DNA of 64,000 bases, taken from the NCBI RefSeq assembly GCF_013391765.2, contig NZ_JACBGI020000006.1, forward strand, positions 1 through 64,000. The letters run 5' to 3'. The notes under the pieces were generated by a model that was given only the letters and a program-made list of their open reading frames with translations, was not told where the DNA came from and ran no database searches. The translations under genes and the position numbers were made by a program. This DNA is from Thiomicrorhabdus heinhorstiae (GTDB taxonomy: Bacteria > Pseudomonadota > Gammaproteobacteria > Thiomicrospirales > Thiomicrospiraceae). Positions 58,042-64,000 of the stretch are shown in pieces (the first letter of the stretch is position 1; every line of letters begins with the position of its first letter).

Positions 58042-60021
58042 ATGGAACTGCAACTGCTCCGACCCTGGTGGCTTTTGGCATGGATTCCAGCCATCTGGCT
58101 GCTATGGAAAATCTGGCACCTGCAGCTTGGACAAAGCGGCTGGCAACGCCTGATTGCCCCGCAGTTCCACTCTCTGCTCCTCGGTGATCAGTACAACCGT
58201 CCGAATGACAGTTTGCAAAAGCTGATGGTTTTCGCCTTGGGGCTGGTGTGGTTTTTCATGACTCTGACTCTGGCGGGACCATCGGTTAAAACCGTTAAAA
58301 TCCCGGCACAGAAAAGCCAACAGGGAACGGTGATTATTCTCGACCTGTCGCTGTCGATGCTGGCGCAGGATTTAAAACCGGATCGACTGAAACAGGCCGA
58401 ATTCAAAATCATCGATCTGCTGCATAAACATCCCGAACTGGCCGTCGGGCTGGTCGGCTACGCCGGTTCGGCACATACCATCAGCCCGATTTCCGAAGAC
58501 AACCGTACTCTGCTTGGCCTGCTACCGGCACTGAATCCGCTATATATGCCGAGTTACGGCTCCGACCCTCTGCAGGCCTTCAAACAAGCCAAACAGCTCT
58601 TGGACGGCGCACATGTCAATCAGGGGCACCTGATCTGGATTACCGACGATGTCGAACAAAATCAGACTGCGGATTTGACGGACTGGATCAAAGCCAATCA
58701 TTACAGTCTGAGCATCCTGTCGGTCGGCACTGCCGGCGGAGCACCGATTCCCCTCCCTGACGGCGGGTTTTTAAAAGAGCCGAGCGGGGCTCTGGTTCTG
58801 CCTGCGGTGCCGGAACGTCGTTTTAGTACTTTGAGTCAGCAACTGGACGCCAATTATCTGCATCTTAATCCGGCTGAAGAAGAGCTGGACGAACTGTTAC
58901 CTCCGATGAATGCCGCTGCCAAACTGGATGACGAGGACAATAAATCGCTGAAAATTCCACTGGATGAAGGGCCGTTTCTATTGCTGATTCTGCTGCCGTT
59001 TATTGCGCTTTTCTATCGCCGTGGCGTGCTTTTCACTTGGCTATTTGCCGCCTGTCTACCGGCCGGTATGCTGTGGAGCGATCCGACAATGGCGCAGCCT
59101 TCGTTATCGGAATTTTCCGACGTCTTTCAATCCCCTGACCAGCAAGCCTATAAAGCCTGGGAGAAGAAAAACTACGCCGCCGCCGAAGCCTTGTTTGAAA
59201 ACAAACAGTGGCGAGCCAGCTCGCTGTATCGCTTGGGGCGCTACAAAGAAGCCGCCCACCTGTTCTCTTTGGATCACAGCGCTCAAGGGCACTATAACCG
59301 CGGCAATGCGCTGGCCAGAAGCGGACAATTGCAGGAAGCCGCCAAAGCGTACCGCCAGGCTCTGAAACAACAGACGGATTTTAAAGAAGCCAAAGACAAT
59401 CTGACGCTGATCGAGTCACTGTTGAAACAGCAGCAGCAAGGACAGAATAACAACTCGAACAATCAACAAATTCCACCGCAATCCCCCGCACAAAACAGCG
59501 ATAAGCAAGAGAGTAAGGATTCACAGAAAAAAACCGCTAAATCCGGGCAGGAAGAGCAACAGACCGGAAATCAAACATCGCAATCCGGCAGCCCGCCATC
59601 CGAGGAACAGGATTCGCAAAAGGCCTCTGACGGCCAGTCAAAGGATTCGGCGCAAAATGCCTCTTCCAACTCCGCACAAAACGGACAACAAGGCGAAAAC
59701 CAAAGCGGCAAACCGAGCGATGGAAAAACCGACGCCGATGCAAACTCGCCCTCCGAATCCGGCGAAAACCAGTCCACCTCCAGAGAAATTAATCGCGGCG
59801 ATAAGGATCAGGACAAAGAACCGGAACTCGGTGGAGCCAGCCGGATTGGCGACAGTAACGACGGCACTGTAATGTCTCAGCAGCAGCGCGAACAGCTGCA
59901 AGCGACACAAAACTGGCTGCAGCAGATTCCCGACGAACCGCAAAAATTCCTGCAGCGGAAATTCGAGTATCAATACCAGCAATCTCCTTCGCAGGGATCG
60001 CAGTCCGATAAAGTGTGGTAA
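58042..60021 (+). CDS. vWA-TPR fusion protein (BatB/BatC type), locus 2
   Basis: The protein has 659 residues: N-terminal helices, then a vWA domain (about 90-290) with DLSLSM and ITDDVEQ. The threonine position looks replaced by Ser (MPSYGSDP). A further helix lies near 312-330, with TPR-like repeats at about 365-470. The tail (about 475-615) is a disordered Gln/Asn/Ser/Lys-rich stretch. It starts one base past the batA-like stop. In layout it equals the 639-residue protein of locus 1. Confidence 0.9.
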   Translation: MELQLLRPWWLLAWIPAIWLLWKIWHLQLGQSGWQRLIAPQFHSLLLGDQYNRPNDSLQKLMVFALGLVWFFMTLTLAGPSVKTVKIPAQKSQQGTVIILDLSLSMLAQDLKPDRLKQAEFKIIDLLHKHPELAVGLVGYAGSAHTISPISEDNRTLLGLLPALNPLYMPSYGSDPLQAFKQAKQLLDGAHVNQGHLIWITDDVEQNQTADLTDWIKANHYSLSILSVGTAGGAPIPLPDGGFLKEPSGALVLPAVPERRFSTLSQQLDANYLHLNPAEEELDELLPPMNAAAKLDDEDNKSLKIPLDEGPFLLLILLPFIALFYRRGVLFTWLFAACLPAGMLWSDPTMAQPSLSEFSDVFQSPDQQAYKAWEKKNYAAAEALFENKQWRASSLYRLGRYKEAAHLFSLDHSAQGHYNRGNALARSGQLQEAAKAYRQALKQQTDFKEAKDNLTLIESLLKQQQQGQNNNSNNQQIPPQSPAQNSDKQESKDSQKKTAKSGQEEQQTGNQTSQSGSPPSEEQDSQKASDGQSKDSAQNASSNSAQNGQQGENQSGKPSDGKTDADANSPSESGENQSTSREINRGDKDQDKEPELGGASRIGDSNDGTVMSQQQREQLQATQNWLQQIPDEPQKFLQRKFEYQYQQSPSQGSQSDKVW

Positions 60022-60025
60022 TTGT

Positions 60026-61642
60026 ATGAACCCTAGATTGAACTTCAGACATCTGATTATTTTGCTGATCGGCACGTTACTGAACTGGCCGGTTTTTGCC
60101 GACAGCGTCACGGTGCACAGCGACCGGCAAACCATCGAGATGGGCGACATTCTGACTGTATGGATCGATACCGATTTTGCCACTCATGGCCAACAACCGG
60201 ATCTGTCTGTACTGGAAGACCAGTTTCAGGTGCTCAATTCCCAGCAGAGCAACCAGTTGGAAATCATTAACGGCAAAATGTCGGCTCGCACCCGCTGGCA
60301 GGTGGAACTGCTGCCGAAGCAGATCGGAGAACTGATGATTCCGCCGATCAAAGTCGATAGCGTCAGCAGCCAGCCGTATAAAATACAAGTCACCAAAGCC
60401 GCGCAAACCGGCAGCCTGAAACCCTACTTTATGGAAGCGACTCTGGATAAAAAACAGGCCTATGTTCAGGAAGAGGTGCTCTATACCCTGCGTTTCTATT
60501 ACCGCGGACGTTTGATTTCAGGTAATGTCACTCCGGTAGAATTCGGTCCAGCGCTGGTCAACAAAATCAAAGATCAGGCCGTATTCCAGAAATACATCGA
60601 CGGCAAGCCTTATACCGTGTACGAATGGGTTTACGCCTTCTTTCCACAGGCCAGCGGTCGCAAGACTATTCCCGCGGTCGAATTCAACGGCGTCATACAA
60701 ACCAACGGCCGCCAAAAATCGATTCATCAGGTATCCAAACCGCAAAGTTTGCAGGTCTTGGCGTCTAAACAAAACCCGCAAAATCAGGTCACCTGGCTAC
60801 CGGCACAAGACTTGAAACTGAGTGCCACACTGGAACAACCGAAACAAACCCTGAGAGTCGGCGACAGTCTAAGCCGTACCCTGGTATTAAAGGCAACCGG
60901 TTTAAAATCCTCGCAGCTGGTCGAACTCAAATCCGCCGATGGCGACGGCTTTAAACTGTATGCCGAGCCGGTGAAACGGGAAGAAAGCATCGAACAGAAC
61001 CATGTTGTCAGCCGCCTTATCCAAGCGCAGACATTGATCTTTACCAAAGCAGGTGAAATTACCATTCCCGGCCAGACGCTCAGCTGGTGGAATCCGCAAA
61101 AACACGCTTTTGAAGAAGCGACCCTAAAACCGCAAACGGTTGAAGTCTTGCCGGCCGCTTCCCAACCCAAAGCCTCAGATCTGCCTGTCAGACCGGTTTC
61201 AACATCGGTTCCACGTGAAACCCCTGCACAAAGCGGTTGGTTATGGCCGGCTCTGAGCGCGGTTTTCGCTGTGCTGTGGCTGATTACTCTGATTTACGCT
61301 TTAAAAAACCGCCGTCCGCAACCGGCTGAACCGCTATCGACAGCGCAAAGCGAAAGCCCGCCTGACCTGGATTACGGCGACTGGTGTCAAATGCCTGCCA
61401 AGCCTTTCTACAACGAGTTGAGAAAACGCATGCGCGAACAAGGCCTGCCAAACACTTCACAACTTGAAAGTCCCGAACTGAAAAACTTGATCGCCGGGCT
61501 TGAGGCGCATCTGTTTTTTGATGCCGAACTTCCCGACGACTATATAGAGAAAATCTGCCGATCATTTAAACCCGGCAAAAAGAAAAGCAAGTCGTCGGAT
61601 AATAGCCAACTGGCACAACTTTACGGTCGCGCAGCGGATTAA
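60026..61642 (+). CDS. BatD-like protein, locus 2
   Basis: The protein has 538 residues. The signal peptide ends at PVFADS (about residue 25), followed by beta-rich periplasmic BatD domains (VTVHSDRQTIEMGDILTVWI, RTRWQVELLPKQIGELMIPP). One membrane helix lies near 410-428 and a cytoplasmic tail follows. It is the last gene of the second moxR-bat operon. A parS-like site lies within it at 61208-61221. Confidence 0.92.
   Translation: MNPRLNFRHLIILLIGTLLNWPVFADSVTVHSDRQTIEMGDILTVWIDTDFATHGQQPDLSVLEDQFQVLNSQQSNQLEIINGKMSARTRWQVELLPKQIGELMIPPIKVDSVSSQPYKIQVTKAAQTGSLKPYFMEATLDKKQAYVQEEVLYTLRFYYRGRLISGNVTPVEFGPALVNKIKDQAVFQKYIDGKPYTVYEWVYAFFPQASGRKTIPAVEFNGVIQTNGRQKSIHQVSKPQSLQVLASKQNPQNQVTWLPAQDLKLSATLEQPKQTLRVGDSLSRTLVLKATGLKSSQLVELKSADGDGFKLYAEPVKREESIEQNHVVSRLIQAQTLIFTKAGEITIPGQTLSWWNPQKHAFEEATLKPQTVEVLPAASQPKASDLPVRPVSTSVPRETPAQSGWLWPALSAVFAVLWLITLIYALKNRRPQPAEPLSTAQSESPPDLDYGDWCQMPAKPFYNELRKRMREQGLPNTSQLESPELKNLIAGLEAHLFFDAELPDDYIEKICRSFKPGKKKSKSSDNSQLAQLYGRAAD
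61208..61221. promoter_or_regulatory. parS-like site 4 (one mismatch)
   Basis: GTTCCACGTGAAAC matches 13 of 14 positions of the parS core. A C at the fourth position is a common variant in known parS sites. Confidence 0.55.
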
Positions 61643-61681
61643 AACTGATTAAACTGGCTGTAAAAAACAGGAGATAATCAA

Positions 61682-63007
61682 ATGAAGCCGTTACTTTGGG
61701 TAATGGGGTTAAGCTACATGCTGTTGATCGGCGGTTGTACCACCTACGGCGCCATCAGTAATCCCAAAACACCCGAATCCGCTGCAACGACCGGCGATTA
61801 CAGTATCACTTCGACCATTCGTCAGAAAGAACCGGGTAAAATTACCCTGCTATTGAGCTTCTCCGGTGGCGGTTCGCGTGCAGCCGCCCTGTCTTATGGC
61901 GTCCTCAAAGCCTTGCGGGATATTCCCAGTTCGCTCGAAAAAGGAGCGCCGAGTCTGCTCTCGGAAGTCGACCTGATCAGTGCGGTTTCCGGAGGCAGTT
62001 TTACCGCTGCCTACTATGCACTGAACGGTGCGGCAACATTCCAGAATTTCGAACCCGATTTTCTTAATCAGGATATCGAAGACAACCTGATTACCAAACT
62101 GCTCTATCCTTCTCTATGGTTTTCCGATCTCGGACGTACCGATGTGGCTACTCAGCTCTACGAAGAATCGGTCTTTAAGGGCGCCACTTTCGGCGACCTC
62201 AAAAAACGCAAAAACGCCCCTCTGGTTCTGATTAATGCTTCCGACCTCTCTAACGGGGTGCGTTTTAGCTTTGTACAGGAATATTTCGACCTGCTGTGCT
62301 CGGATCTTTCAAGCTATCCGATCGCCCGCGCGGTTACCGCCTCATCGTCGGTGCCGATCCTCTTTAATCCAGTGGTGGTAGAAAACTACAAAGGCTGCAA
62401 ACCGGATAATCTGCTGATAAAAGACACCCCTCTGCACAGTCGTCAGCTGGAAGAAACCCGTCAGGGATTACTCACCTACGTTAGAGAAAAACGCCGTCAC
62501 CGCTATTTGCATCTGGTAGACGGCGGCATCACAGATAACCTTGGACTGCGCGCCATTTACGATTTTATGGAACTTGCCGGCGGCCCGAAGGCGATGACAA
62601 AACTCCTGAATCGCACGCCTTCGGACAAGCTGGTGGTAATCGTCGTCAACGCCTCGACACAGTCGGCCAGCGATATGGGCAGAAGCAATCTTAATCCGTC
62701 GATTGAAACCAGTCTAAATGCCATGACGGACATTCAATTGCATCGCTACAATGCCACCACCCTAGAGCTTTTCGACCAAGCCATGCAAACCTGGAGCTCG
62801 CAGCTTTCGACAAAATACCGAAAGGTGACCCCTTACTTTATCGAACTGAATTTCAAGCAGCTCGAAAACGAGAGTCAGCGTCAGTTTTTCAATGCTATTC
62901 CAACCGGTTTCTATCTGACGGAAGAACAGAAGCAACAGCTGATTAAAGCCGGTGGGGAGCTGCTGAAAGAACACCCGAAATTACGCCAGCTGTTACAGGA
63001 TTTATAA
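61682..63007 (+). CDS. Patatin-like phospholipase lipoprotein
   Basis: The protein has 441 residues. The lipobox LIGGC gives a lipidated Cys19. Patatin features are the oxyanion loop SFSGGGSRAAALSYG, the nucleophile Ser in SAVSGGSFTAAYY (Ala replaces the first Gly of GxSxG) and the catalytic Asp in LVDGGITDNLGLRA. It probably cleaves acyl esters of phospholipids at the envelope. It lies 39 bp past the batD-like gene with AGGAG upstream and might be co-transcribed with that operon. Confidence 0.9.
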   Translation: MKPLLWVMGLSYMLLIGGCTTYGAISNPKTPESAATTGDYSITSTIRQKEPGKITLLLSFSGGGSRAAALSYGVLKALRDIPSSLEKGAPSLLSEVDLISAVSGGSFTAAYYALNGAATFQNFEPDFLNQDIEDNLITKLLYPSLWFSDLGRTDVATQLYEESVFKGATFGDLKKRKNAPLVLINASDLSNGVRFSFVQEYFDLLCSDLSSYPIARAVTASSSVPILFNPVVVENYKGCKPDNLLIKDTPLHSRQLEETRQGLLTYVREKRRHRYLHLVDGGITDNLGLRAIYDFMELAGGPKAMTKLLNRTPSDKLVVIVVNASTQSASDMGRSNLNPSIETSLNAMTDIQLHRYNATTLELFDQAMQTWSSQLSTKYRKVTPYFIELNFKQLENESQRQFFNAIPTGFYLTEEQKQQLIKAGGELLKEHPKLRQLLQDL

Positions 63008-63019
63008 CTTCCGGGCAAT

Positions 63020-63054
63020 AAAAAACCCGCCGCAGATTACTCCGACGGCGGGTC
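63020..63054 (-). terminator. Terminator of the aas-like gene
   Basis: An ACCCGCCG/CGGCGGGT stem is followed on the minus strand by a T run (63020-63025), 22 bp past the stop at 63076. It also separates the convergent patatin gene. Confidence 0.88.
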
Positions 63055-63075
63055 TTAAGGCAAATTGCCGGAATC

Positions 63076-64000
63076 TTATTCGTTGAAATGGCGTTCGGCG
63101 ATTTTCTGTACTTCCGGATAGTTGGTTTTACCGGTTCCGAGAATCGGTACCGCTTCGACCAGAATAACGGTTTTCGGAATCATCAGTTCCGAGAAGCCGC
63201 CATTTCTCGCCGCTTCGGTCACGGTATTACGGCTTAGAGAGCCGTCGTCTGTCACCAGCACCAGCTGCTCGCCTTTGCGTTTATCCGGCACTGCAACCAC
63301 CACGTGATGGCCTTCCGGACTGGCTTCGTTGATATAGGTTTCCACTGCCGTCAAAGAGACCATCTCACCGCCGATCTTGGCAAAGCGTTTGGCGCGGCCC
63401 TTGATCCAGACATAACCGTCTTCATCGACATCGACAATATCGCCGGTATCGTGCCAACCGTCAACCGGAGGCTGCAGAACGCCCGGTTTATCGGCCATCA
63501 GGTAGCCTTTCATGATATTCGGCCCTTTAACAAACAAGCGGCCCCCTTCGCTGATACCCGGAATCGGTTCCAGACGGTGCTCCACCGCCGGTACGAACTG
63601 ACCGACCGATCCGTTTTTATAGGCGATCGGAATATTCACCGACAAGACCGGTGTGGTTTCGGTCACGCCGTAACCCTCGAAAATCGGCTGGTGATATTTA
63701 TCGGCATACAACTGACGGGTTTCCGGACGCAGACGTTCGGCACCGGCCACCAGCGCGCGCAGACTGTAAAAATCGTACGGGTCGGCCTTACGCGCATAAC
63801 CGGTATAAAAAGTGTCGGTTCCGAAGATCAGGCGCGAGTTGGTCTGATAAACCATTTCCGGGACAATACCGTAGTGCACCGGCGACGGATACATATAGAC
63901 GCGGGCACCCTTCAGGATCGGCCACAGCATCCCCGCAGTCAAACCGAAGCAGTGGAAAGTCGGCAAAGCGTTGAACAGCTGCTCACCCGGCAACAGAGTC
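63076..64000 (-). CDS. aas: Aas-type acyl-ACP/CoA synthetase (partial, N-terminus outside window)
   Basis: About 308 C-terminal residues are visible and the frame stays open to base 64000. An internal TTG at 63993 is not the true start. The AMP-binding domain matches E. coli Aas closely: FNALPTFHCFGLTAGMLWPI, VYMYPSPVHYGIVPEMVYQT, FEGYGVTETTPVLSVN, GWHDTGDIVDVDEDGYVWIK and GRAKRFAKIGGEMVSL. Aas recycles lysophosphatidylethanolamine using acyl-ACP. Whether the N-terminal acyltransferase half is fused here cannot be seen. The patatin-like lipase next door could supply lysophospholipid, which is speculative. Confidence 0.88.
   Translation of the reverse strand, partial: TLLPGEQLFNALPTFHCFGLTAGMLWPILKGARVYMYPSPVHYGIVPEMVYQTNSRLIFGTDTFYTGYARKADPYDFYSLRALVAGAERLRPETRQLYADKYHQPIFEGYGVTETTPVLSVNIPIAYKNGSVGQFVPAVEHRLEPIPGISEGGRLFVKGPNIMKGYLMADKPGVLQPPVDGWHDTGDIVDVDEDGYVWIKGRAKRFAKIGGEMVSLTAVETYINEASPEGHHVVVAVPDKRKGEQLVLVTDDGSLSRNTVTEAARNGGFSELMIPKTVILVEAVPILGTGKTNYPEVQKIAERHFNE

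Noticed and set aside
61980-62000. Loss of the catalytic site in the patatin-like protein because GxSxG reads AVSGG
   Set aside because: The Ser and following Gly are kept, with an intact GGGxR loop and DGG motif. I believe this variant is common in lipoprotein patatins.

Overview
The window looks like a chromosomal segment of a gammaproteobacterium, most likely a marine sulfur-oxidising chemolithoautotroph of the Thiomicrospira/Hydrogenovibrio/Thiomicrorhabdus type. This is inferred from gene content: cmoA/cmoB/cmoM, aas, a type I-F2 CRISPR system, an N-type ATPase, and a glycolate-to-glycine salvage cluster as expected beside Calvin-cycle carbon fixation. No rRNA, tRNA or transposase gene was found.

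Layout. 1-5167 (minus): two paralogous, repeat-rich proteins with a LapA-like N-terminal retention module (the first runs off the left edge), then a Gly/Leu-rich 'LPIVGDLLG' repeat protein. 5168-5921: a long gap with a LexA-like box and a candidate small RNA. 5922-7172 (plus): an unknown protein, thioredoxin 2 and a small membrane protein. 7124-14116 (minus): a six-gene moxR-DUF58-DUF4381-batA-batB/C-batD operon. 14272-24459: a type I-F2 (I-Fv) CRISPR-Cas locus of 62 repeats, leader, cas6f, cas5fv, cas7fv, cas2-3 and cas1. 24599-30876 (plus): a CusBAC-like copper/silver efflux operon with a His/Cys-rich periplasmic protein in front. 31245-34118: a large Asp-box lipoprotein behind a perfect FNR/ANR box. 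34397-40560: an N-type ATPase operon, atpDCQBEFAG, without a recognisable atpR. 40682-46168: cmoM, a PiT phosphate transporter (minus), a DNA/RNA nuclease, cmoA and cmoB. 46196-47728: a fic gene bracketed by two copies of a 52-bp palindromic repeat. 47829-54413: an AGXT-type aminotransferase (minus), glcDEF and fhs. 54616-61642: a second six-gene moxR-bat operon. 61682-64000: a patatin-like lipoprotein and the C-terminal part of an Aas-type acyl-ACP/CoA synthetase.

How the genes fit together. GlcDEF would oxidise phosphoglycolate-derived glycolate to glyoxylate, the AGXT-type enzyme would aminate it to glycine, and Fhs would return formate to the folate C1 pool. CmoA makes carboxy-SAM, CmoB transfers it to tRNA U34, and CmoM methylates the product, so all three cmo5U/mcmo5U genes are present. 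The two moxR-bat operons have the same gene order, but the vWA domains of the first have degenerate metal sites.

The most notable signals are four parS-like sites (two perfect GTTTCACGTGAAAC) spread over 50 kb, the fic cassette with its palindromic direct repeats, the retention-module proteins that show no RTX repeats, the I-F2 CRISPR locus with an inverted repeat in its leader, and an N-ATPase with unusual c-ring and alpha P-loop residues.
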